This document shows, in pieces, positions 16,591 through 24,790 of a stretch of 36,880 nucleotides of DNA. This DNA comes from Bartonella massiliensis (GTDB lineage Bacteria > Pseudomonadota > Alphaproteobacteria > Rhizobiales > Rhizobiaceae): assembly GCF_902150025.1 (NCBI RefSeq), contig NZ_CABFVS010000030.1, positions 1-36,880 of the forward strand. Reading direction: 5' to 3'. Every line of letters begins with the position of its first letter. Within the stretch, counting starts at the first letter, position 1. The position numbers and the translations under genes were made by a program. The notes beneath the pieces are model-generated. The model searched no databases. It was not told the DNA's origin and saw nothing but the letters and a program-made list of their open reading frames with translations.

Positions 16591-19513
16591 ATGAAAAAAA
16601 GTTTCTTACTATACACAGTTTCTGGTGTTCTGTTTTATTCTTCATCAAGCTTGTCTTATGCGCTTCAGAGTGCAACTCCAGCACCAACGATAGATCTCAC
16701 TTCTCCACAATCTGCTCGTGCTGAGAGTTCGGTAGATACAGCCAAAGTTTTTTAATCCATATGGTAATTCATCTGATGGGTTTGGAAACGCTTATCCACC
16801 CTATCCTTTCTCTCTGCGTTCAACATCTAACGCCCCTACCTCCCCTACCCCATCTGAGAAACCAACAAAATCTGAAACGGCTCCAGTAGCAGAAGTAGCA
16901 AAATCGAGAAGACGTTCAGGTGCTTCCGATACTTCCTCTTCGAGTGAATCCAGCGACAAAGCACTTCCGAATTCTGCTTTATCTTCACAGCCAGAATCGA
17001 TACAATCTTCACCCTATTTACGACCAACATCTAACGCTACAGAACCAATACTTAGAAGATCAACAAGAGGAGTATCATCAGAACCAGAACGCACACAACC
17101 AATATCTTTAAGGCCAGCAGGTGAACAAAACGCATCATCGGTACAATCAGCGCAATCTTCATCTACACAAAACGTACCTGAAAAATCAGAGCTTACAAAA
17201 CCAATATCTCCCATACAGCCTAAAAATCCTGCACAAATCGAAGATATAAGTGCTAGAGTTGAGGCTAAGAATGGTAAAACGATCACTCTGCATAACAAAA
17301 AAATTCAAAACAGAGGGTTCACTGTACATGCGGAAGGGAATAATTCAAAAGTCAACATGACAAATGGAATAGTTGATGCGGGTTTTGTTGCATTCAGTGT
17401 ATCAGAGGGTGGAACAATTGATGCCGCAGATATTATGGCAACAGCAGAAACAGCTGGTTTGGTCAACATAGAGGGGACAATCAATCTTAAAGATTCAAGC
17501 ATACATGTCACAGGGGAATTTGAAGCGAATGGTATTATTTTCCGCAGTGATCCATATCGTGCCCCTCAAAAGCGATATACACGCAATGTTGAAAGCAATG
17601 CCAACGCCACTCAAAAACAAGTTATTGCGGGTACAGTAAATCTAGAGGGTACAAAGCTGGTCGCTGAACATGGTTCAGGAATCAGCCTTTATGGAATAAA
17701 CACAAACGGTATCATCAACCTTAAAAATTCAGAAATTTGTGCCGATATTTTAGTAAAAAATACGAAAAACGAAAGCGACTCCACAAACACTCTTACACTG
17801 GTTGCGGATCGCTCTTCTTTAGAAGGTCGAGTCAGAACTTCTAGAGATAATAGGACAATTTTTGATCTAAAAGAAGGGGCGAAATGGTACATAAAGCCCA
17901 ATAAAAATGCTTTAAATAGTGATAATATTTCAGATGATGATACTGTTTTAGATGACTATGTACGGTTTGGTCTTGATGAAAAATCATTCTCTAACCTTTC
18001 TACCTTACAGCTTACAGATAGTGCCATTATATTCGCTAAGCCTATGGAAGGACATTACCAGACTTTGTTTATAGGGTCTCAATTTCCACAAGAAGATGGA
18101 ACTGCGCATACAGCAGCGGTTTATAGTGCAAAAGGTGTTGCAGAGATTTATGTAAACACTCAATGGGACAAACATTCTCCTATCAAAGAACAACAAACCG
18201 ATCGCATTCTAATTAATGGTGATGTATCGGGGCATACTATTGTTCATATCAATCTCCAAGAAATAGATAAAAAAGCAACCGATAATTCTGCTGTCTGGGG
18301 AGACCACATGGCGTCACTTCCTTTAGGAACACATGGGGTTTCAATCATTCAAGTTTCCGGACAAGCAAACGAAAATTCCTTCACGCTCGCCGGAGACTAT
18401 ATGACAATAGGTGGACAGCCTTATAAGTATATCCTTGCAAGCTATAGACCTGGAACATCTCATGAAAGCCAAAATCTTTTGGGTAAGAATAATAATTTCT
18501 GGGATTTCCGCTTACAAAATGCCTACGTTGATAAGGATAAAAAAGTTCGAGCACTTTTACCACAGATGGCAAACTATTTAACTCTGCCGAATGCTTTATT
18601 CTCTTCTGGATTTTCTGATGTAAACAATCAAAACGTGTTGTTAGACGCAATGCGAACAACAGTGTTTGACGCAGAAGACAATAAAAAGAATAGTCTCTTT
18701 TTCTCTTCCTACGGCGAGAAAGTCAGCTTATTTTCCAACCGTGGCCCATTGCGCTATGGTTATGATGCTGATGTAAACTATGGAGCATTACAATTGGGGG
18801 GTATATTAGCCACCTTTGAAGGCAAAAATATAAGCACACATTTTGGTCTTATAGGAACATACGGAAAGCTTGCCTTTACACCAAAAGAAATGCCAGATTC
18901 TGAAAAGACAACACTTGATAAATGGTCACTCACCGCTTATAGCGGCATCCAGCATAGCAATGGTCTCTATGTCAATGCTCTTCTTTCTTACGGAACCTTA
19001 AAAGGAAACATTACCACAGCTCTTGTTGGGAATGCTGCAAAATTAGATGGAACTGAGTTCCTTAATATATCAGCAACCCTTGGTCAAAAATTAGCAACCG
19101 ACACCAAAGGACTGGTCTTTGAACCACAAGTGCAATTGATTTATCAAAATCTCATGTTTGATATTTTTTCAGATGCCAATGGTTTAAAAATAGACATGGG
19201 AAATCCACATCAATGGTTGGTCCGTTTTGGTGGACGTTTAACAAAAACGATCATGGCTACGGAAGAAAACAAGGCTGTTTCCTTCTATGGTAAAATGAAT
19301 GTTATCAGAACTTTTGGTGATGGCAAAACAATAAAAATTGCCGATACCTTTGATCTTGATCCTACAGGCTCTTCAATTGAGGGAGGCATGGGTGTGAATG
19401 CCTATCTTTCTCAAAATATTGTGCTGAATGGCGATATTAGCTATCGACAAAAACTGCAAAAAACTGGTGTATCGGGAGCTAATGTTTCGGGTGGCATACG
19501 GTATCGTTTTTAA
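16591..19513 (+). pseudogene. Autotransporter with Pro/Ser-rich linker (gene 5), one frameshift
   Basis: Start ATG 16591 gives a signal peptide MKKSFLLYTVSGVLFYSSSS...SYA. After 54 codons a TAA appears at GTTTTTTAA (T run 16748-16753). Removing one T restores the frame as AKVFNPYGNSSDGFG and gives an uninterrupted protein of about 973 residues. Residues about 55-210 are a Pro/Ser/Thr-rich stretch with near-repeated LRPTSNA and LRPAGEQNA motifs. A beta-helix passenger then begins (RVEAKNGKTITLHNKKIQ near 221), followed by the pre-barrel module (STLQLTDSAIIFAKP, INGDVSGHTIVHI, VSIIQVSGQANENSF) and FWDFRLQNAYV (about 636) to GGIRYRF. Everything after the slip is intact. It may be phase-variable, a recent pseudogene or an artefact. 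Without the fix only a 54-residue secreted peptide is made, since the next ATG (17357) lacks a signal peptide. Confidence 0.85.
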
Positions 19514-19542
19514 AGCAAAAGAGCTTTTAACTTCAATAAAAT

Positions 19543-19571
19543 AAAAGGGCAGCACAAAGTGCTGCTTTTTT
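19543..19571 (+). terminator. Rho-independent terminator after gene 5
   Basis: AAAAGGGCAGCAC, loop AAA, GTGCTGCTTTTTT: a 7-bp GC-rich core plus A/T flanks and a six-T tail, 30 nt after the stop. It belongs to the same sequence family as the terminators of genes 1 and 2. Confidence 0.85.
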
Positions 19572-20080
19572 ATTTTAATTTATATTTTAAAAACTCTCAA
19601 AAATCATTATTTTATCAAATAAGATATTGATTTATAATATTTTTATCAATTGAAGAAAAACTGTATATCTTAGCATTTTCTCATTCATTTCCAAGCTTTG
19701 CCTCTTCAAGTAATGAAAACGCTCCTTCTGCACATCACAAGTGAAAATATTGATATACGGTAAAAACAATTAAAGAAGGGCATAAAAATACCTCTTATGA
19801 ACCCAAAAGAATATTCAAGATTGGCAAAGTCAATAATCATACCAACTTGTTTCCTTGCACTGCATAAAAATAGCAGCTTTGTACCATTCTTTTGTACCCC
19901 TATAAGAGGCTTGATACACCTTCACAAAGCGCGCCCTTTATATTGTTCATAAACGTCACTCGTGAAATGAATATGAGCATTGAAAAAGTTATCCTTAAAA
20001 CAAGCATATGAATTGGCAAAAACAAATCTATTCTATTTTGGGTATTATGCTGTTCATGAAACGTATTTTCTCATGAAAGA
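19572..20080 (+). pseudogene. Integrase 5'-end relic (plus strand) and AT-rich spacer
   Basis: To about 19690 the DNA is AT-rich spacer (ATTGATTTATAATA at 19627 matches the relic promoter block). From 19690 the order of the relic family is visible: CACATCACAAGTGAAAATATTGATATACGG, TTAAAGAAGGGCATAAAAATACC (start region), GATTGGCAAAGT (the KVGK segment of other copies), ATTGTTCATAAACGTCACTCGTGAAATGAATATGAGC (H.RRREMG region) and CTTAAAACAAGCATATGAATTGGCAA (LKQARELA region). No open frame remains. Confidence 0.55.
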
Positions 20081-20355
20081 CTCACCCCTATCATTATGAT
20101 ATCTCAACTGCAGCAAAAAGATCAAACGAACCATTTTAGTGATTGCTTAAGGGCTCTGTAACACGCCTCATAAAGATTTATTTGAGCTTCACAAGCAAGG
20201 CTTTTCTTTTTAAGAAGCATATTTTTATGAATTGAGTAAGCACGCCTTAAAAAAATTGAACGGCAAACCGCCTTTCATAAAAAAAATCTATCCGTTTCAA
20301 AAAAATGATTTTTATTGCCAAGACCCTAAAATTACTCTACACATTAAAAGATGTT
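20081..20355. other. Intergenic upstream of the structured RNA
   Basis: No gene. A loose promoter candidate for the RNA is TTGCCA (20315-20320) with TACACA 17 nt later; both boxes are weak. An 88-codon open frame from 20232 crosses the structured RNA and is judged fortuitous. Confidence 0.35.
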
Positions 20356-20550
20356 TTGGTCGCATACGCAACGACCAAGTGGGCCTTGAAAACCCTAAAT
20401 CCGAGCGTGAAAATAACCCCACTGTTGTGGGTGTCCCGGAATTCCGGGAGATTTTGTTATGTCCAGGTGCATCTTACGCACTAAAAGCAAAATGCTGACT
20501 CGGATTCAGTGTTTTCAAGCTCCCGGAATACCAATGCGAGGGCGCTCGCA
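20356..20550 (+). ncRNA. Structured leader/small RNA, Brt-like, upstream of XRE gene
   Basis: About 195 nt, distinctly GC-richer than its surroundings, with nested helices that can be read directly. They are: TTGGTCG/CGACCAA (20356-20378); a closing helix CTTGAAAAC (20385-20393) with GTTTTCAAG (20511-20519); a second helix AATCCGAG (20398-20405) with CTCGGATT (20499-20506). Inside these lie hairpins CCCAC-TGTT-GTGGG (20418-20431), CCCGG-AATT-CCGGG (20435-20448) and GTGC...GCAC near 20467. A final hairpin is TGCGAG-GGCG-CTCGCA (20535-20550). It ends directly before the ribosome site of an XRE-type gene. Bartonella henselae has nine Brt RNAs of about 200 nt, each just upstream of a small DNA-binding protein gene (Trp) and involved in badA control; length, order and partner agree. 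Identity with a Brt RNA needs a sequence search. Confidence 0.7.
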
Positions 20551-20564
20551 ACCGGAGGGGGCAA
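20551..20564 (+). promoter_or_regulatory. Strong Shine-Dalgarno of the XRE gene, possibly sequestered
   Basis: ACCGGAGGGGGCAA: GGAGG lies 6 nt before the ATG. GGGGGC (20557-20562) can pair with GCTCCC (20519-20524), allowing one G-U pair. GCTCCC directly adjoins the closing helix of the upstream RNA, whose GGG (20381-20383) can compete for the same CCC. That allows an on/off arrangement; this is inference. Confidence 0.4.
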
Positions 20565-20924
20565 ATGCAAGCTCAAAACCTTAAACTTGATCTTTTTGTT
20601 GGCAAAAAAATTCGCTTGAGACGAAAAATCTTAGGAATGTCTCAAAAAACATTAGGACAACACTTAGGTGTAAGTTTCCAACAAATTCAAAAGTATGAAA
20701 AAGGCTTAAATCGTGTAAGCGCAGGACGTTTAAAGGAAATCTCCGATATTTTGAATGTTCCACTTACCTTTTTTTATGCGGATATCATCACAAACGAAAA
20801 CGCCCCGTACCATCATGATGAAATTGCATCGAGCAAAGAGGAATATCTGCTTTTAAAAAGTTTTAGAATTCTTCCCTCTGTCAAACAGAAAGCCATTTTA
20901 AAATTAATTTCTGATCAAAATTAG
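20565..20924 (+). CDS. XRE-family helix-turn-helix regulator (Trp-like)
   Basis: A 119-residue DNA-binding protein of the Xre/lambda-repressor HTH class. The HTH domain spans about residues 10-65: VGKKIRLRRKILGMSQKTLG, then QHLGVSFQQIQKYEKGLNRV and SAGRLKEISDILNVPLTFFY. The SQ..LG...GVS..QI.KYE pattern is the canonical two-helix motif of this family. The C-terminal half (about 80-119) is short, with KEEYLLLKSFRILPSVKQKAI, typical of rhizobial and Bartonella XRE proteins. The start has a strong GGAGGGGG ribosome site. It is the only regulator in the window and directly follows a structured RNA, as do the trp genes of B. henselae, where Trp1 is reported to act on the badA promoter. The five autotransporter genes upstream are candidate targets by proximity only. 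Confidence 0.9.
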   Translation: MQAQNLKLDLFVGKKIRLRRKILGMSQKTLGQHLGVSFQQIQKYEKGLNRVSAGRLKEISDILNVPLTFFYADIITNENAPYHHDEIASSKEEYLLLKSFRILPSVKQKAILKLISDQN

Positions 20925-21150
20925 AATGCTTTAAATGACCTTTATCCTTTAATCTGCTTTCTATTCTAAGAGCAAAGCGCTGCAATTTATAAAAAACTCA
21001 GCTTCTTAATTTAGCAAGTTCCACTTAGTTGACTTCCTGCGATATAAAGCACGATATTTTCTCTTCCTAAACATTCATGCTCTTTGTCAGCCTTCACAAA
21101 GGAATCTAGAAGTGCACCATAGCGATAGCACTTTTATTTTTCTTTGCATT
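20925..21150. other. Intergenic after the XRE gene
   Basis: TTAGAAT at the stop and ATTCTAAG near 20962 form a weak long-distance inverted repeat; there is no classical terminator. No credible gene on either strand. Confidence 0.35.
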
Positions 21151-21545
21151 TCCTCCCCAAATCTATAAACAATCCACTTTCTCATCGAACCCAATCTTAG
21201 CTTCTGACCACTCACATAAATGCATCTCCTCAATGCCTCTGCACCTATCACCCCCTTAAAAGTAACATATTGATTTATAATCATAAATCATAATTTTAAC
21301 TGTAATACCGAAGAGTGTAGGATTCTCTCATTACCACCCTTCTTCTATTGAGCAATCAATCAAAATCACTTGTTTTCACATCACAAACAAGGGGGAATGT
21401 ATGCGTAAAAAAAGCATAAAAATACCTCAAGAATCTCAAGTGCCAAAAGCTTTCGCAACATTAAAACTGGCAAAGTGTAGAACCTTTCTGATAAATAAGA
21501 AGAAAAGTCTTTGCAATGCAAAACCCAAATTTGCATCAATCATGC
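21151..21545 (+). pseudogene. Micro-ORF repeat relic and integrase 5'-end relic
   Basis: At about 21155-21190 the minus strand reads ESGLFIDLGRKC, a relic of the micro-ORF repeat family. The plus-strand integrase relic begins with CATATTGATTTATAATCAT (21267-21285), then GTAGGATTCTCTCATTACC, GCAATCAATCAAAATCACTTG, CACATCACAAACAAGG, AAAAATACCTCAAGAATCTC (in place of ATGCCTTTTCATAAACC), and GCAACATTAAAACTGGCAAAGTG, where similarity fades. No frame survives. Confidence 0.5.
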
Positions 21546-22490
21546 TGACTTTCTTCCTTTCTTAAAGAACAAAGATCCTCAAGCAAAAACCAATCTATAA
21601 ACAATCCATTTTCTACTAAGTCGCATCAAATGGGTTGATAAAGAATAATTTTCATCTCAAATGCAATACCCCTAATACTTTAGGATTCTCTCATTCCAAA
21701 TCTATTCCATGTTATATCAACAAAAATCATTTGCTTAACATATCACAAGAAAAGATATTAGATAAAAAACATTTAAGAATTGCCTAAATATGCCTCAAGA
21801 ATCTCAAGCATCAAAAGCTATGATGAGCATTAAATGCTGGCAAAGTATATGACAATGCCAATGTGGTCCTTTATTTAAGTATAAAGATAGTTGTACTCTA
21901 TAGATTTTATATTATTTCCATTAGAAGCTTATTATGATCTTCATAAGCACCGTCGCGTCACAAACCGATATTGCGAAATGCGCTCTGTTGCAAAATGAGG
22001 ATGACTTACCTTGAGAAATATTTTTTTAACAAGCACATGAATTGACAATCCAAATACATTCCGTTTGGAGTATTCTATTTTGCGTAAAGGATAGCCCCCA
22101 TTAAAATCGTATTTTACAGTTACTGTTCCAAAATGGGCGCTATTGCGAAATGGATTGTAACAAACCTTGAGAAATATTTCTTAAAAAAACAAGCACGTAC
22201 ATTGGAAGCAATAAGTGTATTTTTTTTGAAAAATTCTGCTTTGCATGAGGGATGTGATCGCCTTTAAAAATGCAATAAACAAAACCATGAAGAAATGTAT
22301 CATCTTCACTCTTTAAAAGGCAATGTATTAAATCTTTTTGAAAATCATAACTTTAAACAGCTTGGTAATTCTCCTCCAATGAAGATTCATCCTCTTTTTA
22401 ATATTAATCCTAATAAAGATACACAGTATGTTCACTCCAATTTTGGATGCTCTTTCCAATCTGGCATACAAAAGCTGCAATGACAGAAAA
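21546..22490 (+). pseudogene. Longer integrase relic with duplicated segment
   Basis: A minus-strand micro-ORF relic (21555-21640, reading DLVENGLFIDWFLLEDL) precedes the integrase promoter block (TTTAGGATTCTCTCATTCCAA, 21680). N-terminal pieces follow (AAAAGCTATGATGAGCATTAAATGCTGGCAAAG), then CTTACCTTGAGAAATATTTTTTTAACAAGCACATGAATTG (about 22007). A second, similar block lies at about 22157-22210 (AACCTTGAGAAATATTTCTTAAAAAAACAAGC). Finally 22295-22483 reads in one frame as HLHSLKGNVLNLFENHNFKQ and PPMKIHPLFN with INPNKDTQYV, which matches the core-binding domain preserved in the minus-strand copy near 30.5 kb (LHYLKDIALDTFESSKAEL, SPLKLHILSK, EIYPNRDTQYA). So this relic once covered at least the first 160 codons and suffered an internal duplication. 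Confidence 0.55.
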
Positions 22491-22572
22491 AAACCTAAAC
22501 CGCCTTAATCTTTGTCTTAAACATGTAGCTTCCAACACCTAACTGCTTTACATTCCCACCCTTAAAAAACTA

Positions 22573-22739
22573 TTTTATAAAACATCACGGGGGAGATCAA
22601 TATTCCCTTAGCCCCTTCCCCGAAGGAAAAAATAAAGCGTCCACTCAACTAACTTTGTAAAATAATGCTCTGTAAATAATCCGTTTTCTCTTAAAGCCAC
22701 TTCCACTTGGGCTTTCCACAGCATGCGTTTTACATCACC
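22573..22739 (-). repeat. Micro-ORF repeat, copy A of a direct pair
   Basis: About 167 bp repeated at 22847-23016 with roughly 80% identity by eye, 274 nt apart. Shared blocks include AAGACATCACGG-like, GCCCCTTCC.CGAAGGAAAAAAT, AAGCGTCCA.TCAACT.ACTTTGTAAA and AATCCG..TTCTCTTAAAG. On the minus strand this copy contains the 51-codon open frame described separately. Confidence 0.7.
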
Positions 22740-22763
22740 ACATTTCCAACAACAGTGCTTCAT
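22608..22763 (-). CDS. Possible 51-residue micro-protein of a repeat family
   Basis: An uninterrupted frame starts at ATG 22763: MKHCCWKCGDVKRMLWKAQV, then EVALRENGLFTEHYFTKLVE and WTLYFFLRGRG to TAA. It has no convincing ribosome site. Support comes from paralogy: the neighbouring repeat reads VTLREGGLFTKHCFTKSVEW then TLHFFLRGRG after a frameshift, with differences that mostly keep the reading frame and residue type. Shorter relics reading LFTE or LFID occur at about 21.16, 21.6, 26.6, 28.8 and 32.5 kb. The CCWKC start could bind metal, but that is speculation. I do not recognise the family. It may be the tail of a larger lost gene that once lay divergent from the integrase. Confidence 0.3.
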   Translation of the reverse strand: MKHCCWKCGDVKRMLWKAQVEVALRENGLFTEHYFTKLVEWTLYFFLRGRG

Positions 22764-22846
22764 AAGGTTTCTAGGCAATATTCATCAAATACTCTAAAAA
22801 GTACTTAATAGGTAAAGATTCACATCATCATACTTTAAAGGAAGCC

Positions 22847-23016
22847 ATTTCATAAGACATCACGGAGTGGTCTTAATATTCTCTTGGCCCCTTCCTCGAA
22901 GGAAAAAATGAAGCGTCCATTCAACTGACTTTGTAAAGCAATGTTTTGTAAACAATCCGCCTTCTCTTAAAGTCACTTTCTCATAACTTTCCACAGTATG
23001 CAGTCTATATCACTTC
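22847..23016 (-). repeat. Micro-ORF repeat, copy B of a direct pair
   Basis: Second copy of the 167-bp repeat. On the minus strand it reads CILWKV, then (frameshift) VTLREGGLFTKHCFTKSVEW and FFLRGRG, so it is a decayed paralogue of the micro-ORF at 22608-22763. Confidence 0.65.
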
Positions 23017-23189
23017 AGTTAAAAGAAAACTGATTTAAAAACACTGTTTTACGACACAACAGAATGATAATATTTTAATACCCAAACGCGCTTAAAACAT
23101 ATACACTCAACGCACATCCTCTTTATGCCATAACTGCTCTACCTCATCATTATAATCACAAAGAACAACCGATATTGATCGGGTTTGGA

Positions 23190-23594
23190 TCATTCCTCTG
23201 TTTCTTTTGCATATTTAGGTATTTGCATAGCTTCGGAAAGATCATTAACGGCACTTAAATGTGCTTGCAGTAATTCACTATTACGTTGTAATTTTTCTTG
23301 TAAATCAGACAACAAACTCTCAACTTCATGCTCAATATCTTGATTCATGTAGCGTTTTACATCGCTCATGGATTTATTAAGATCACGCAAACCACGTATT
23401 TTACATAAATTTATTTCTTCGTAATCTGGAACACCACTGCTCTCTAGCATATTGCTTTCATAATCAACTACTTGGGCCAATCCCTTAACAGCAGCAACAA
23501 ATTTTGTCATCGCCCAATCACGATCAATAAGATTATTATCAAGAACTTTTGCTTTTGCTGCAAAACTATCATCACCATATTGCACTACAGACAT
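23190..23594 (-). CDS. Coiled-coil protein of unknown function
   Basis: A 134-residue, soluble, acidic protein. The ATG at 23594 is chosen because GAAGGGGA lies about 9 nt upstream; the frame stays open another 43 codons to a TTG at 23723 (with an ATG at codon 12, MNSIECISIEKELFNLPHLK) but those starts lack a ribosome site. Residues 1-60 (MSVVQYGDDSFAAKAKVLDN, then RDWAMTKFVAAVKGLAQVVD) look helical. From about residue 75 to the end, heptad-like leucines (IEHEVESLLSDLQEKLQRNS, ELLQAHLSAVNDLSEAMQ) indicate a coiled coil. There is no signal peptide or membrane segment. I do not recognise the family; phage or plasmid origin is possible from context. A small membrane-type ORF lies upstream on the same strand. 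Codon use is unbroken, so it is probably a real gene. Confidence 0.65.
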   Translation of the reverse strand: MSVVQYGDDSFAAKAKVLDNNLIDRDWAMTKFVAAVKGLAQVVDYESNMLESSGVPDYEEINLCKIRGLRDLNKSMSDVKRYMNQDIEHEVESLLSDLQEKLQRNSELLQAHLSAVNDLSEAMQIPKYAKETEE

Positions 23595-23855
23595 TTTTAT
23601 TTCCCCTTCAACACTCTTGTTCAATCTTGCTTTCAAATGAGGGAGATTAAACAGTTCCTTTTCAATGCTGATACACTCAATTGAGTTCATTGTGCGAATA
23701 TTGCTCAGACAACAACACGACAATCCTTAAAAGTGCATACCACTTCGACGTTTAACATATTAAGTTCAACGCATTTTATGAAATATTTTCTGCCTTGCTC
23801 CAAAACCATCATTGCCACCGCAGCAATTCACCAAAACACTATAAACTTGAAGCCT

Positions 23856-24026
23856 CTACACTATCAAAATTTCCACGTTTTCTTTATCTCTTTCGTCTTG
23901 CCGATTTTCTCGTTTATCGATTTTCTCGCCACCAAAATTAACAGAAAACAACACTGCTTTAATGATATATTGGCAACAAAAAATACCTGCCAATAAGACT
24001 TGCAGCATATAAAGACTTAAGCCCAT
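23856..24026 (-). CDS. Possible 56-residue membrane protein, maybe 5'-frameshifted
   Basis: From ATG 24026 the frame reads MGLSLYMLQVLLAGIFCCQY, IIKAVLFSVNFGGEKIDKRE and a charged tail ENRQDERDKENVEILIV. A hydrophobic stretch at residues 3-29 is followed by a very hydrophilic tail, a plausible single-pass layout. The frame extends upstream as VVIGKILKSL without a standard start. A strong ribosome site GGAGGG with ATG sits just before it (near 24055-24065) but in another frame, ending after seven codons. So the gene may have lost its true start by a 1-2 nt change. It lies upstream of the coiled-coil gene on the same strand. Family not recognised. Confidence 0.35.
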   Translation of the reverse strand: MGLSLYMLQVLLAGIFCCQYIIKAVLFSVNFGGEKIDKRENRQDERDKENVEILIV

Positions 24027-24399
24027 TAAAGATTTCAGTATCTTACCGATAACAACATTTCACCCTCCGTAACTTTATGGCCTTTTCTACACCTAAACCC
24101 GTACCTTATCTCACCTCGTAAGGTAACACCCTACAAGATTAGTTGCAGCCATCCAAAAAGATACAGCCTTTCTCTCTTCTTTTTGCATAGACGCAAATTG
24201 CATACACGCGAAACCCCGCATAAAGTACAAAAAGAATGCACTCCTGAACAGATCAGCCATATAGCACTCTCAAAAAAGACATCTTAAAATAGCCAAACAG
24301 CCATCAATCTCTCTTTTTCGATTATCATTCGCTTTTCTTTGCAACGAACAATTATATAAGATTTTTAAAACCTTTTCAAGCGTTTCTTAGTCAATCAGT
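24027..24399. other. Intergenic, no gene seen
   Basis: Apart from the GGAGGG ribosome-site-like element on the minus strand near 24060, no reading frame, hairpin or repeat can be supported. Confidence 0.35.
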
Positions 24400-24790
24400 T
24401 CGCTATACCTTTAATCGTATAGTCACTACGCTTATTTTAAAGAAACATCTCTCACCGCTCGTCCCCCCTATTTCGCACTGGCTCCCATAAATGGTAGAAC
24501 GATAAATCCCCCCATCTTTACGCTTAATAAAAGAACAAGCCATGATATACTTTTCCCTTCTCAATGTTAGATCTTCCTTAGCGCTTTGAGATGGCTCATA
24601 AGAAGCATAGCTTTCTTGTACAGTTTTTACCACGGCCCTCCCCGTTTGTAATGTGCAAAAGACATGGTTTTAGGTATCTTAATATAAAAGGATTAAAAAT
24701 GAGAAAGCTCTACGATATTTAGAACTGCTATTTAAGTTGAATAACGCTAAATTATCCTTATAAGTAAAAATATTATCAATGCATAATACT
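24400..24790 (-). pseudogene. Integrase 5'-end relic (minus strand)
   Basis: Read leftward from about 24790: ATTATCCTTATAAG, TTAGCGTTATTCAACTT, AGCTTTCTCATTTTTAATCC, CTTTTGCACATTACAAACGGGGAGGGCCGTGG, AAAACTGTACAAGAAAGC. Coding pieces then include CSFIKRKDGGIYRSTIYGSQ, which corresponds to LLHKRKDGGAQWIYRYTIHG of better copies, and EIGGTSGERCF for EMGLGALRDVS. An altered 76-codon frame survives by chance; frameshifts separate the blocks. Confidence 0.6.

Noticed and set aside
17357..19513. Starting gene 5 at the ATG at 17357 as a separate complete gene
   Set aside because: That start lacks a signal peptide and ribosome site, and the upstream frame is open back to the T run, so the true start is 16591 with one frameshift.
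20081..20355. Search for a tRNA as the integration site near the regulator and relics
   Set aside because: No cloverleaf with a T-arm GTTCRANNC sequence was found here or elsewhere in the window by eye.
20232..20498. An 88-codon plus-strand frame over the structured RNA
   Set aside because: No ribosome site, no family likeness, and it crosses the helices of the RNA; the RNA explains the sequence better.
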